DNA from: Arthrobacter sp. JZ12
Lineage (GTDB): Bacteria > Actinomycetota > Actinomycetes > Actinomycetales > Micrococcaceae
DNA: 64,000 bases
Direction of reading: 5' to 3'
Assembly (NCBI RefSeq): GCF_035189165.1
Contig: NZ_CP045246.1
Span: forward strand, 62,001-126,000
Below, one piece after another: positions 9,195 through 18,541 of the stretch (position 1 is the stretch's first letter; each line of letters begins with the position of its first letter). The notes beneath the pieces were generated by a model. The model did not search any database, was not told the DNA's origin, and was given only the letters and a program-made list of their open reading frames with translations. A program made the position numbers and the translations under genes.

Positions 9195-9713
9195 TCAGGG
9201 GATGCTCAGCGTCACCGGACCCGCCTCGGCCGGTCCGCCGCACTCTTCAGTTCCGCCCACCCGGGTCCAGGTCAAGGTGAAGGCTTCTTCGGCCAGGACC
9301 CTGTCGCGTTCATCGAGGGCGCGGACCGTTACGTCATCAGGGCTCGACATACTGAACTGGATGGCCCACGTGTCGCTATCCACGCGGGACGAGAAGTGCG
9401 GTGAAGCCTCGCGAGTCTCAGCTTCGGACGATTCAGGCGCTTTAGTCGGAAGCGTCGGAAGCGTGGCTTCAGGCTCCAGTGTGTGCACGGGAGTGTCCGT
9501 TTCAAGCTGTAACTGGACATAGTGGGAGCACTCGCCGTCCACACAACCCTGCACCACCGCCACGGGGGAGGTATCGCCCTCAAGCTCCACCGTGAGCTTG
9601 TTGAACCAGGCGATCGCAGGGCACGCGATGCCGTTCGGCCCTCCGGGTCCTGAACAGCCCGTCAGCAGCAGCGCGGACACAACAGCAACGGTGCCGACAA
9701 CGATCTTCCCCAT
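9195..9713 (-). CDS. putative lipoprotein
   Basis: This 172-residue secreted protein begins MGKIVVGTVAVVSALLLTGCSG, a short basic N-terminus, hydrophobic core and LLTGC lipobox, so it should be lipid-anchored on the outer face of the membrane. The mature part is rich in Thr, Pro, Glu and beta-type segments and has two Cys (VQGCVDGECSHY) that could pair. No domain is recognised. It is convergent with the CoA-transferase gene. The ATG at 9713 was chosen because it begins the signal peptide. Confidence 0.75.
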   Translation of the reverse strand: MGKIVVGTVAVVSALLLTGCSGPGGPNGIACPAIAWFNKLTVELEGDTSPVAVVQGCVDGECSHYVQLQLETDTPVHTLEPEATLPTLPTKAPESSEAETREASPHFSSRVDSDTWAIQFSMSSPDDVTVRALDERDRVLAEEAFTLTWTRVGGTEECGGPAEAGPVTLSIP

Positions 9714-9793
9714 GAGTACAGTCTGGCACCCGCCCCTAGCGACCGGGCCCGGTGAGCGGTACGTTGGGGAAACCGTCAACGAAAGGTTGTGTG

Positions 9794-9952
9794 ATGAGCG
9801 AGAACCCCACCAGCGACGACATCGACGAGACAGACGACCAAATCCTGGAGAAGGACGCCGAGCGTGCCGCAGGCACGTCGAGCTCTCTCGACGAGGGCGG
9901 CTACGGCGGCCCCGGTCCGGAAAACGAGACCGGCGACGACGACGGCACCTGA
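9794..9952 (+). CDS. small acidic hypothetical protein
   Basis: This 52-residue, very acidic protein (Asp/Glu-rich, e.g. SDDIDETDDQ and a tail NETGDDDGT) has no recognisable domain and is probably disordered. The ATG at 9794 follows an AAAGG ribosome site. It ends at a strong bidirectional terminator. Such acidic microproteins are frequent in Arthrobacter-type genomes; function unknown. Confidence 0.6.
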   Translation: MSENPTSDDIDETDDQILEKDAERAAGTSSSLDEGGYGGPGPENETGDDDGT

Positions 9953-9964
9953 GCCTTTCCAAGC

Positions 9965-10015
9965 AAAGAACGACGGCGCCCTCCCGCGTAGGGGAGGGCG
10001 CCGTCGTCGTTCTTT
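9965..10015. terminator. bidirectional intrinsic terminator
   Basis: AAAGAACGACGGCGCCCTCCC (9965-9985) pairs with 9992-10015, leaving a 6-base loop and a 3-base bulge. The ends are A-rich on one side and T-rich on the other, so it can terminate both the small acidic gene (+) and the POT transporter gene (-). Confidence 0.9.
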
Positions 10016-10033
10016 GTTACGTTCTTGCGCTGT

Positions 10034-11500
10034 TTACCGGACGCCGCTCATAAGCTTCCGGATGGCGGGCGTGGCCAGTGCAAGGGCTACGCCAAGCACA
10101 ATGGCGGTGATGCCGCTGAAGGAGAAGTACGAAACTTCGCTTTCCTCCGTGTAGTAACCGGCGAGGATTCCCGCAAGGGTGGTTCCCAGCGAGATCGACA
10201 GGAAGAACAGGGCAACCATCTGGGTGCGGAACACTCCCGGCGCCAGTTTCGTCGCGACCGAGAGTCCGATCGGCGAAAGGAACAGTTCAGCCCAGGTGAA
10301 GAACAGCAGGATCACCGCAAGTGCGATCAGCGGTGTGGAGTTCGGGCCGCCGCCGGAGAACGGGATGAACAGCAGGAACGCCACGCCCATGAAGACAAGC
10401 CCCAGAGCGAACTTCAGGGGCGACGACGGCTGACGGTTTCCGAGCTTCGTCCACAGGGCGGCGAACACTGCCGCGAAGATGATGATGAAGATCGGGTTGA
10501 TCGACTGCACGAAGCTCGGGGGCATTTCCCACCCGAACAGGTTCCGGTCGAGGCTGCGGTCGGCGTAGATCGCAACGACGGTGAACTGCTGCTGGAACAG
10601 GGCCCAGAACGCCGCGCTTGCGATGAACAGGGGAATGAACGAGTACACGCGCTTGCGCTCAACGGCGGTCACCCGCTTGCTGCGAAGGATAACCACGAAG
10701 TAGGCGACCGAGGCGGCAATGGCCAGATAGGCCATGGTCTGGGCAAGGTTCTCGGGCGTCACCAGTCCGGTGGTAAAGGCAAGGACAATAACGACGACGG
10801 GGGCAGCAGCTACCAGCCCCAGCTTGCCGAAGCGGCCGGCAGGCAGCGGGTTGGCTACCGCGTGTGCCGCCGCTGGAAGGTTCTTGCGGGTCAGTGCGTA
10901 CTGCACCAGGCCGATAGCCATCCCGACCGCGGCCAGTCCGAAGCCGTAGTGGAAGCCGAACTCGCTCCAGGCAAGACCGGTCAGCAGCGGACCGATGAGA
11001 CCGCCGATGTTGATGCCCATGTAGAAAATGGAGAAGCCGGCGTCGCGCCGCTCGTCACCTTCGGCGTAGAGCGTTCCCACCAGCGAGGTGGCGTTTGCCT
11101 TCAGGCCGCCGGAACCGAGTCCCACCAGGATCAGGCCGACAGTGAGCCCGAGACCCCCGGGGAGCAGCGCAAGCGCAATGTGGCCGCACATGATCATGAT
11201 GGCGGAGTAGAAGAGAACCCGCTCCGAGCCGAGGACGCGATCAGCCAGCCAGGCGCCGAGGATGGTGGAGAGATAGACGCCGCCGCCATAGGCGCCGACC
11301 AGGCCTGTAGCTACTCCCTCATCGATACCGAGGCCGCCTTCAGCCACCGAGTAGTACATGTAGTAGAGCAGGATTCCCTGCATGCCGTAGAAGGAGAAGC
11401 GCTCCCAGAGTTCTACGCTGAAAAGGTTTGCGAGCATCCGGGGATGACCCAGAAACGTTTTGTCCGCCGTCGGGGCGGTTCTGTATTGAGTTGTGCTCAT
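10034..11500 (-). CDS. POT/PTR-family proton-dependent oligopeptide transporter
   Basis: This 488-residue major-facilitator protein has about 12-14 transmembrane helices and imports di/tripeptides with protons. The PTR2 hallmark is at the N-terminus: VELWERFSFYGMQGILLYYM (the ExxERFxYYG-like motif with the coupling Glu/Arg residues). A second is GAYGGGVYLSTILGAWLADRVLG. The later FYMGINIGGLIGPLLTG segment corresponds to the family's FYLxINxG motif. It is a monocistronic gene that ends at the bidirectional terminator at 9965-10015. Confidence 0.92.
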   Translation of the reverse strand: MSTTQYRTAPTADKTFLGHPRMLANLFSVELWERFSFYGMQGILLYYMYYSVAEGGLGIDEGVATGLVGAYGGGVYLSTILGAWLADRVLGSERVLFYSAIMIMCGHIALALLPGGLGLTVGLILVGLGSGGLKANATSLVGTLYAEGDERRDAGFSIFYMGINIGGLIGPLLTGLAWSEFGFHYGFGLAAVGMAIGLVQYALTRKNLPAAAHAVANPLPAGRFGKLGLVAAAPVVVIVLAFTTGLVTPENLAQTMAYLAIAASVAYFVVILRSKRVTAVERKRVYSFIPLFIASAAFWALFQQQFTVVAIYADRSLDRNLFGWEMPPSFVQSINPIFIIIFAAVFAALWTKLGNRQPSSPLKFALGLVFMGVAFLLFIPFSGGGPNSTPLIALAVILLFFTWAELFLSPIGLSVATKLAPGVFRTQMVALFFLSISLGTTLAGILAGYYTEESEVSYFSFSGITAIVLGVALALATPAIRKLMSGVR

Positions 11501-11592
11501 TTACTCCATAGTGCCAGTCACATTACGGGCTGTCATATCCAAAACCCCGGCAGCAGGTTATGCTGAGCGGTTGTGCTGCCTCCGAGCGCAGG

Positions 11593-12990
11593 CTAGGCCT
11601 TCGGGCGGAAGTGCTTCTCAAGCTGTGCAGACAAGGCCAGCAATTCCGCTTCGGCGCTTGGCCGGCCGATGAGTTGAATGCTCATGGACAGGCCGCCCCG
11701 CGTCCGCAAGACCGGCACCGAGATGGCTGGGAGGCCGCAAACATTGACCATGGACGTGAAAGGCGAGTACTGGCACTGGCGCATGTAGTCGGTGTCCGCG
11801 TCCGAATCGGTGTACCAGCCGATCGGCCGCGGGATCATTCCCAGCGCGGGGGTGGCGATCATGTCGAACCCGGAGTACTGCTGGATCGTGTCCTGCTCGA
11901 ACTGCCGCAGGATGTCGATGGAGGATGCAAGGTCCGTTGCTGACCGCTGCTGCGCTCGCCGTCGCAGGGTGCGCGCCAGTTCCGTGAGATCCGGCTCCCG
12001 CGCCGCTGGTATCCGCGCAACCGCGAGCCCCGCCGTCCATACCGTCTGGAAGGTCTCGTGGTACCGCTCGTCGTAGCGGAGGTTCGCGTCGACTACGTCG
12101 TGCCCAATAGCGGACAGCGCTTTGAGGCCGGCGTCGAACGCGGCGCGGGCATCGTCGTCGAGCTCGATTGGGAAAGCGGGGGCGAAAGGCGAGAGGGTGC
12201 TTGCGCCGATCCTGAAGCGCCCCTCAGCCCGCTGCGCAGCGTCGAGGAACGGCCCATGAGCGGCCGCGCTGGTGGCGTGGTAATTGGGTTCATCCACCAT
12301 GGCGTCGAGCAGTAGGGCGGCGTCCGCCGTCGTTCTCGCCAACGGGCCCGCGACCACAAACTGGCCGAGGTCGGTCTGCCCCGAGCCAGAGGGGACCCTG
12401 CCTCTGTTGGGCTTTAGGCCGATGAGGCCGGTGGCCGCGGCGGGAATCCGCACCGAGCCGCCGCCGTCGGTTCCGGGAGCGAAAGGAACCAAGCCTGCAG
12501 CTACGGCAGCTGCGCTTCCCCCGGATGAACCGCCCGAGCTGAGCGCCGGGTCCAACGGATTCCGCGACGGCGGTGCAATCAGGTTCTCGCTGTAACAGCT
12601 CAGGCCGAACTCGGGCACCTGCGTCTTGCCCAGGCTGATTGCCCCGGCGCGGCGCAGGACCGCGGCAAGCGGCGAGTCCGCGGCGGCGACCGCGTGCTGC
12701 AGGGCGGCACTGCCGTGAGTGGTGACAACCCCGACGACGTCTGTGAGGTCCTTATGCGCAAGCGGCAGTCCGTGCAGGGCCGGCAGGTTCTCCTCGCGGA
12801 GAGTCCGCTCGTCTGCCGCTCGGGCTTCGGCCATGGCGGACTCGGCCGTCACGGTGATGAAGGCGCCCAGCGACCCGTTCTGCTCTTCGATCCGTCGGAG
12901 GTAGTGCTCGGTCAGTTCACGCGAACTGAACTCGCGCCGGCGCAATCCGTCCCGCTGCTCGAGTGCGGTCAATTCATGGAGGTCGCTCAC
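11593..12990 (-). CDS. amidase-signature family hydrolase
   Basis: This 465-residue protein has the Ser-cisSer-Lys catalytic triad of the amidase signature family. Lys80 lies in LAHKDLTDV, the cis-Ser (about Ser155) in SSGGSSGGSAAAVAAG, and the nucleophile (about Ser179) in TDGGGSVRIPAAATG. It hydrolyses carboxamides; it could be a stand-alone amidase rather than GatA because no gatB or gatC is adjacent. It starts with GTG. It is divergent from the rhodanese-pheA pair. Confidence 0.9.
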   Translation of the reverse strand: MSDLHELTALEQRDGLRRREFSSRELTEHYLRRIEEQNGSLGAFITVTAESAMAEARAADERTLREENLPALHGLPLAHKDLTDVVGVVTTHGSAALQHAVAAADSPLAAVLRRAGAISLGKTQVPEFGLSCYSENLIAPPSRNPLDPALSSGGSSGGSAAAVAAGLVPFAPGTDGGGSVRIPAAATGLIGLKPNRGRVPSGSGQTDLGQFVVAGPLARTTADAALLLDAMVDEPNYHATSAAAHGPFLDAAQRAEGRFRIGASTLSPFAPAFPIELDDDARAAFDAGLKALSAIGHDVVDANLRYDERYHETFQTVWTAGLAVARIPAAREPDLTELARTLRRRAQQRSATDLASSIDILRQFEQDTIQQYSGFDMIATPALGMIPRPIGWYTDSDADTDYMRQCQYSPFTSMVNVCGLPAISVPVLRTRGGLSMSIQLIGRPSAEAELLALSAQLEKHFRPKA

Positions 12991-13125
12991 GCCGGAAATC
13001 CCATACCGGCGCGTGGCTCGGCTTCAAGTATCGGCTGGTCGGCGGTCATGTGGGCCTCCCGTTCGGGTGGGTTGGATTCGGTCCCCACTATAGGCTTGGA
13101 TCCAATCGCGAAACCGAGCAGAGAA

Positions 13126-13467
13126 ATGAGCGGGCGGGCAATGTCTGGAAGTGAAAGCGTGTCAATCGACGCAATCGGCGAGGGTGCTGCAGTGCTCGAC
13201 GTCCGCGAGGACTACGAGTGGGAAGCCGGGCACATCGAGGGCGCCCTGCACATCCCGATGGACCAGATTCCGGGACGCCTGGAGGAACTGGACCCCGATC
13301 AGGACCTCCATGTCATCTGCCGAACCGGGGGCCGATCCTTCCGGGTGACGGAGTGGCTGGTGGCCAACGGGTACTCAGCGGTCAACGTCCGTGGCGGGAT
13401 GGACGCCTGGGTGGAAGCTTCACGGCCCATGGTTTCGGAGAACGGCACGGAGCCCCGCGTCCTATGA
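13126..13467 (+). CDS. rhodanese-like sulfurtransferase domain protein
   Basis: This single-domain rhodanese of about 113 residues has the active loop CRTGGR, where the Cys would carry a persulfide. The CH2-type motifs LDVREDYEWEAGHIEGALHIP and NVRGGMDAW are present. It may start at 13126 or at the in-frame ATG at 13141; neither has a strong ribosome site. The last bases overlap the pheA start by 4 (ATGA), so expression of the two is coupled. No metabolic link between a rhodanese and prephenate dehydratase is established. Confidence 0.88.
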   Translation: MSGRAMSGSESVSIDAIGEGAAVLDVREDYEWEAGHIEGALHIPMDQIPGRLEELDPDQDLHVICRTGGRSFRVTEWLVANGYSAVNVRGGMDAWVEASRPMVSENGTEPRVL

Positions 13468-14411
13468 CCTCCTACGCCTACCTTGGCCCGGAAGGAACCT
13501 TCACCGAGGCCGCACTGCTCCAGGTCCCGGGCGCCGAGCACGCCGAGCGGGTTCCCGCCGCCACCGTGAACGCCGCCCTGGACCTGGTGCGCACCGGTCG
13601 GGTCAAGGCAGCGATGGTTCCCATCGAAAACTCGGTGGAGGGCGGAGTGTCCGCAACCCTCGACGCCATCGCTGGGGGAGAACCGCTGCGGATTATCCGG
13701 GAGGTCCTGGTTCCAGTGTCCTTTGTGCTGGTCGCGGGCCGCGCCATGGAGCTCGGAGAGATCCGTTTCGTCGGAACGCACGGGCACGCGTGGGCACAGT
13801 GCCGTGGTTGGACGGAAAAAAACATTCCAAATGCAGAATACGTCCCTACTTCCTCCACCGCGGCAGCAGCGCATGCGCTGCTTGAGGACGGGGTGGGCCA
13901 CGACGCCGCAATCTGTTCTCCGCTGGTGGCCGGCAGGTTGGGGCTCCAGGTACTTGCCGAGCACATCGGTGACGTCGCAGACGCGGTGACACGCTTCATC
14001 CTGGTCAGCAAGCCCGACGTCCTCCCCGAGCGGACCGGCGCGGACAAGACCACCCTTGTGGTTCCGCTGCCTGAGGACCATCCGGGCGCGCTCATGGAGA
14101 TTCTCGACCAGTTCGCGTCGCGCGGCGTGAATCTCAGCCGGATCGAATCCCGACCCACGGGCCTCTTTCTCGGCGACTACTTCTTCAGCATCGACGCAGA
14201 CGGCCACGCGGCGGATGCCCGGGTAGCCGACGCGCTGCAGGGCCTGCACAGGATCAGTCCCGGCCTGCGCTTCCTGGGATCCTACCCGCGGGCCGATCGC
14301 CGTGAGTATGAGGTCGCCCGGCATACATCGGATGAGGCGTTCCAGGCGGCACAGGAATGGGTGGATTCGCTCTTGCGCTCGCCCGCGGCCGACCCGGGCG
14401 ACGTAGGCTAG
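13464..14411 (+). CDS. pheA: prephenate dehydratase
   Basis: This monofunctional enzyme of 315 residues converts prephenate to phenylpyruvate in phenylalanine synthesis. The catalytic domain runs from YLGPEGTFTEAA to about residue 190 and includes the VPIENSVEGGV substrate loop and a Thr-rich STAAAAHAL region. The ACT regulatory domain follows with the GALMEILDQFASRGVNLSRIESRP motif, which in the family binds phenylalanine for feedback inhibition. The length is normal for actinobacterial PheA. Its start overlaps the rhodanese gene. Confidence 0.95.
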   Translation: MTSYAYLGPEGTFTEAALLQVPGAEHAERVPAATVNAALDLVRTGRVKAAMVPIENSVEGGVSATLDAIAGGEPLRIIREVLVPVSFVLVAGRAMELGEIRFVGTHGHAWAQCRGWTEKNIPNAEYVPTSSTAAAAHALLEDGVGHDAAICSPLVAGRLGLQVLAEHIGDVADAVTRFILVSKPDVLPERTGADKTTLVVPLPEDHPGALMEILDQFASRGVNLSRIESRPTGLFLGDYFFSIDADGHAADARVADALQGLHRISPGLRFLGSYPRADRREYEVARHTSDEAFQAAQEWVDSLLRSPAADPGDVG

Positions 14412-14440
14412 GTTTCCTGCAGCTACCCTAGGAGGCCGCG

Positions 14441-15412
14441 GTGCCACGACTTCGACGCAGCGACAGCAACAAGCCCGGTTACACGCGCCGCAAGCACGGG
14501 AAGGGCTTCAGCTACCGCGACCAGCAGGGACAACCGCTGCCACCGGACGAACTGCAGCGCGTCAAGGACCTTGTCATCCCGCCCGCCTGGAAAGATGTCT
14601 GGATCTCTCCATACCCGAGCGGGCATATTCAGGCTGTTGGAACCGACGACGCCGGCAGGCGCCAGTACATTTACCACACCGCCTGGCGGGAAAAGAAGGA
14701 CCGCGAGAAGTTCGACCGCGCCCTCGATTTCGGTGAGCGGTTGCCCCATGCTCGGCGGGTGATCACCCAACACCTCAGGTCCACAGGGTTTGAGCGCGAG
14801 CGTGCGTTTGCTGCTGCTCTGCGCATCGTGGATTCGGGCGCGCTGAGGATCGGCTCGGCGCAATACGCCGCGGAAAACGGTTCTTTCGGTGTAACCACAC
14901 TGCGGGTCGAGCACGTGACCATCAGTGGGCCGGTGATCACCCTTCAGTTTCCCGGCAAGAGCGGACAGCAGTGGGACACCACCCTCGAGGACGCTGACCT
15001 CGCCGCAGCGCTTGAGCCCATGGTGCACCGTGAAAATGCAGACACCATGCTCGCGTATCAACTTGCTGACGGATCCTGGCACCATGTGGAGGCTTCGCAG
15101 CTCAACGAATTCCTACGTCAGGTCACCGGCGGCGGCTTCACCGCAAAGGACTTCCGCACCTGGCAGGCCACCGTGGTGGCGTCCATGGAACTGGCGCGGA
15201 AGGATCTGAAAGCGACCAGCCGTACCGCGCGCCAGAAAGCCGTTGCCGAAACCATGCGCTCCGTGGCGGAGCACCTGGGAAACACTCCAGCGGTCGCCCG
15301 GAGCTCGTACGTCGATCCACGCGTAGTCGACCGCTTCATGTCCGGTGAAGTCATTCCTATCGCTGGGTACTCCGCGTCAGAAAAGGCTGTTCGCGAGTTG
15401 CTTAAAGACTGA
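14441..15412 (+). CDS. DNA topoisomerase IB (poxvirus-like)
   Basis: This 323-residue enzyme relaxes supercoils through a 3'-phosphotyrosyl intermediate. By alignment to vaccinia topoisomerase, the catalytic residues appear as Arg136 (LRIG), Lys173 (FPGKSG), Arg239 (KDFRTW) and Tyr290 (SSYVDP). The residue at the vaccinia His265 position cannot be assigned with confidence. The GTG start follows AGGAGG at 14430-14435 with 5 bases spacing. Bacterial type IB enzymes are scattered in Actinobacteria and others; the gene is not embedded in a mobile element here. Confidence 0.9.
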   Translation: MPRLRRSDSNKPGYTRRKHGKGFSYRDQQGQPLPPDELQRVKDLVIPPAWKDVWISPYPSGHIQAVGTDDAGRRQYIYHTAWREKKDREKFDRALDFGERLPHARRVITQHLRSTGFERERAFAAALRIVDSGALRIGSAQYAAENGSFGVTTLRVEHVTISGPVITLQFPGKSGQQWDTTLEDADLAAALEPMVHRENADTMLAYQLADGSWHHVEASQLNEFLRQVTGGGFTAKDFRTWQATVVASMELARKDLKATSRTARQKAVAETMRSVAEHLGNTPAVARSSYVDPRVVDRFMSGEVIPIAGYSASEKAVRELLKD

Positions 15413-15495
15413 GATTCCTTCCCCGCGCTGCAGTTGCTAAGTAGGCTGATGGTAGGCGTCCGCAAGGGCGAACCCCCTGAGGAAAGGCAGGCACC

Positions 15496-15885
15496 ATGAG
15501 CGAGCAGTCACAGGACCCCGCAGCAGTGAACCCCAACGAGGGCGACGGATCGACGTCCGATCCGAACTGGCACGGCGACGCCGGCGACCAGGGCAACGAC
15601 CTGCGCTTCGCCGAGGAGCAGCAGCTCATCAACAGCCAGGCACAGAACGCTGACGCCACCGGTGCCGGCACCGAGGGTGCAACCGGCGGGTACACCGGAG
15701 CGCAGCGCTCCGAGCCGAGCGAGGGCTACACCGGCGCACAGAACCCTCTGGACGAGGGCGAGTACACGGACGCCGACGGCCTCACGGATGCCGCTTCGGA
15801 CGTCGAAGGCGAGTACACCGACGTCAACTCGGTTCCTTCCCTGCAGGAGGGCGCGCCGGATGCCGAGGATACGGATCGGCGCTAG
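15496..15885 (+). CDS. acidic repeat-containing hypothetical protein
   Basis: This 129-residue protein is low-complexity and strongly acidic, with no hydrophobic segment. A short motif recurs: GGYTGAQ, EGYTGAQ, EGEYTDA, EGEYTDV in the second half, i.e. a degenerate (E/G)GxYT(G/D)A unit every 13 to 25 residues. It is probably disordered and cytoplasmic. An AGGCAGG-type site precedes the ATG at 15496. Its stop overlaps the end of the convergent lipid kinase gene by 4 bases. Function unknown. Confidence 0.65.
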   Translation: MSEQSQDPAAVNPNEGDGSTSDPNWHGDAGDQGNDLRFAEEQQLINSQAQNADATGAGTEGATGGYTGAQRSEPSEGYTGAQNPLDEGEYTDADGLTDAASDVEGEYTDVNSVPSLQEGAPDAEDTDRR

Positions 15886-16985
15886 CCCTCCACCGAATGG
15901 TCAAAGAGACCTGCTGATGGTCCGGTTGCCCGTCCCGGGACCCGGACCATCAGTGCGTTCGGGACCACGTCGACACTGAGCGATGTCACCTCGCCGGAGG
16001 TGTCGCCGTCGAGCTGTGTTCCTGTCGCCTCGGAAACACGGACGTCAACCCGACGCACACGGTGGTAGGTGATGACCGGAATCGGTCCGGGATGTCGAAA
16101 GAGAATCTTCCCTGCAACCCACAGCCAGCCGAAGATGCTTCGGGGACTGGTGATGACGACGTCGAGGTAGCCGTCGTCGATGGTCGCATCCGGAATGAAA
16201 GTGATCCCTCCGGGCAGTTTTCCACAGTTTGCGAAGAGCACACTATGCACGCGGCGCGTCTGCCAGGGGCCGCCGTCGATACTGATGGACATCCGCTGCA
16301 GCTTGCCCGGTAGGCTCCGGACACCGGCTTCGCTGTAGGCGAGCCAACCGAACTTCCTCTTCAGCGTGTCCTTGGTCGCTGCAACCACGACGGCGTCGAG
16401 TCCCACTCCGCCCATCACAAGGAACGTGTGGTTTCCAGTGACGCCGGTGTGATCGTTGCGCAGTTCCACCTGTCCCATGTCGATGCGCCGGGTGGCGCCG
16501 TGCAACGCTTGCTGGATGCCGCGGGGGACGTCGTTCACCGCAATCCCAAGGTTCCGGGCCAGCAGATTGCCGGTCCCGAGCGGAAGCAGCCCAAGCGCGG
16601 CGCTGGTATGCACCAGCGCGTCGGCCACTGCGCGAATGGTCCCGTCGCCGCCAGCGGCGATAACGACGTCGTACCCTGCCTTCACGGCCCGCTGCGCCTG
16701 GCTGCCGCCCGGCTCGGCCACAGTGGTCTCCATTATCAGCGGGGGATCCCATCCGGCATCTGAACAGGCCTGCTCCACCTGCTCCCGGGCCAGCGAAGCG
16801 CCGATCTTCACGGGATTCACAACCAGGGCCACCTGCTGCCGCTGGGTACTCGCCCGGGCTGCGGGCTGTGGAAACTGCAGCTGTGCCGTCCGCTCCCGGC
16901 GCAGGGTCCGGACCCCCCACCAGCTGAGGGCTGACGCGGCGGCGGCAACAATTGCAAGGGCGGCGATGATCCACTCAAGGGGCAT
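15882..16985 (-). CDS. diacylglycerol kinase family lipid kinase
   Basis: This protein of about 367 residues has one N-terminal transmembrane helix (EWIIAALAIVAAAASALSWWG) followed by a DAGK catalytic domain. The kinase motifs are VALVVNPVK, the ATP-binding IAAGGDGTIRAVA and PLGTGNLLARNLG; the C-terminal half is the DgkB/YegS-type beta domain. It probably phosphorylates diacylglycerol or a related lipid at the membrane. The start at 16985 was chosen because the frame upstream of it has no conserved sequence and runs into serS on the opposite strand. Confidence 0.9.
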   Translation of the reverse strand: MPLEWIIAALAIVAAAASALSWWGVRTLRRERTAQLQFPQPAARASTQRQQVALVVNPVKIGASLAREQVEQACSDAGWDPPLIMETTVAEPGGSQAQRAVKAGYDVVIAAGGDGTIRAVADALVHTSAALGLLPLGTGNLLARNLGIAVNDVPRGIQQALHGATRRIDMGQVELRNDHTGVTGNHTFLVMGGVGLDAVVVAATKDTLKRKFGWLAYSEAGVRSLPGKLQRMSISIDGGPWQTRRVHSVLFANCGKLPGGITFIPDATIDDGYLDVVITSPRSIFGWLWVAGKILFRHPGPIPVITYHRVRRVDVRVSEATGTQLDGDTSGEVTSLSVDVVPNALMVRVPGRATGPSAGLFDHSVEG

Positions 16986-17052
16986 GATTTCCCAGAGTAT
17001 CGTGCGGCGCCGCCCGTGCTGGGGCGAGGGGGCAATTCGGTAGGCTTGGGGG

Positions 17053-18318
17053 GTGATCGACGTAAACGAACTCCGCGACAGTCCTGAAAAGTTCCGCCTT
17101 TCGCAGCGCTCGCGGGGGGCGGATGACTCCCTGATCGATGCGATCATTGCCGCCGACTCCCGGCGTCGTGAGGCTGTCACCAGTGCCGAGTCACTCCGTG
17201 CCGAGCAGAACTCCTTCAGCAAGCGCGTGGCCAAGGCGCAGGGGGAGGAGAAGCAGGAGCTCCTCTCGGAAGTGAAGGTGCTGGCAGGGTCGGTCAAGGC
17301 GGCGGCGGCCGAAGCAGAGGCCGCGAAGGCGGAGGCAGAGTCGCTGCTGCGGCGGATCCCCAATCTGGTGCTGGATGAAGTGCCGGCGGGCGGGGAAGAC
17401 GACTTCGTGGTTGTGAAGACGGTCGGTGAACCGCGCAGCTTCGATTTCGAACCCCGAGACCACCTCGAGATCGGCGAGCTGATCGGTGCCATCGACATGG
17501 AGCGCGGTGCCAAGGTCTCCGGCTCGCGTTTCTACTTCCTGAAGGGCGTTGGCGCGCGCCTGGAACTCGCGCTTTTGAACATGGCCATGGACCAGGCCGT
17601 CACGGCGGGCTTCACCCCCATGATCACGCCCACGCTGGTGCGTCCGGAGACCATGCAGGGCACCGGATTCGATGTGGCCCACGACGCTGAGATCTACCGT
17701 GTCGCCGAAGACGACCTGTACCTGACCGGAACCTCCGAGGTTGCCCTTGCCGGATACCACTCGGACGAGATCCTGGACCTTTCGGCCGGCCCGTTGCGCT
17801 ACGCCGGCTGGTCCTCCTGCTATCGGCGGGAGGCCGGGTCCCACGGCAAGGACACCCGCGGGATCATCCGCGTACACCAGTTCAACAAGATCGAGATGTT
17901 CTCCTACACCACCGTGGAGGAATCCTACGCAGAGCACGAACGCATGCTCGCCTGGGAAGAGGAGATGCTCGCCAAGGTGGAGCTTCCCTACCGGGTGATC
18001 GATACCGCTGCCGGTGACCTCGGCATGTCCGCCGCCCGGAAGTTCGACTGCGAGGCGTGGGTTCCAACCCAGAACGCTTACCGTGAACTCACCTCGACCT
18101 CCAACTGCACCAGCTTCCAGGCACGGCGACTGAACATCCGAGAGCGTGTGCCCGGCGGCAAGTCCACACGGGCGGTGGCCACTCTGAACGGCACGCTGGC
18201 CACCACACGCTGGCTCGTGGCGATTCTGGAGCACCACCAGAACCCGGACGGCTCCGTGAATGTGCCAGCGGCGCTGCAGCCCTACCTGGGCGGACTCGAG
18301 GTTCTGCCTGTTCTCTAG
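17053..18318 (+). CDS. serS: seryl-tRNA synthetase
   Basis: This 421-residue class II synthetase charges tRNA-Ser (and tRNA-Sec where present). The N-terminal coiled-coil arm (residues 1-110, [13 protein letters not shown] and later Glu/Lys/Ala heptads) binds the long variable arm of tRNA-Ser. The catalytic core has motif 2 around [17 protein letters not shown] and motif 3 around [18 protein letters not shown]. The GTG start at 17053 lies 67 bases from the divergent lipid kinase start. Length typical. Confidence 0.97.
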   Translation: MIDVNELRDSPEKFRLSQRSRGADDSLIDAIIAADSRRREAVTSAESLRAEQNSFSKRVAKAQGEEKQELLSEVKVLAGSVKAAAAEAEAAKAEAESLLRRIPNLVLDEVPAGGEDDFVVVKTVGEPRSFDFEPRDHLEIGELIGAIDMERGAKVSGSRFYFLKGVGARLELALLNMAMDQAVTAGFTPMITPTLVRPETMQGTGFDVAHDAEIYRVAEDDLYLTGTSEVALAGYHSDEILDLSAGPLRYAGWSSCYRREAGSHGKDTRGIIRVHQFNKIEMFSYTTVEESYAEHERMLAWEEEMLAKVELPYRVIDTAAGDLGMSAARKFDCEAWVPTQNAYRELTSTSNCTSFQARRLNIRERVPGGKSTRAVATLNGTLATTRWLVAILEHHQNPDGSVNVPAALQPYLGGLEVLPVL

Positions 18319-18541
18319 GCTGTCTCAGTCATGCGTTGCGGACATATGCTCCTGTTGTATTTGGGGCGTAAGTCCGCAGCGCGTCCACGTCTTACCGCTC
18401 CTGTACTCGTTGTTTTCGACCCGCCCGCGTCGTTGAGGCAGAGCTGGAACTGACTATTTCGCCCCAACGCGTAACCCCGCGTTGGCCAAGCTGTGACCCA
18501 AAACCTACCTGTAGGCCTGCGCTTTCTGGTTCACTTGAGTG

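Noticed and set aside
10025-11566. A long open frame on the + strand (about 510 codons) antisense to the POT transporter.
   Set aside because: It is a GC-rich shadow frame with an artefact-like composition (Gln/Glu/Arg/Gly), and the opposite strand encodes a clear transporter.
18464-18485. CCAACGC/GCGTTGG hairpin before the second HAD gene as a riboswitch or attenuator.
   Set aside because: Only a 7-bp stem, no T-run or known aptamer features.
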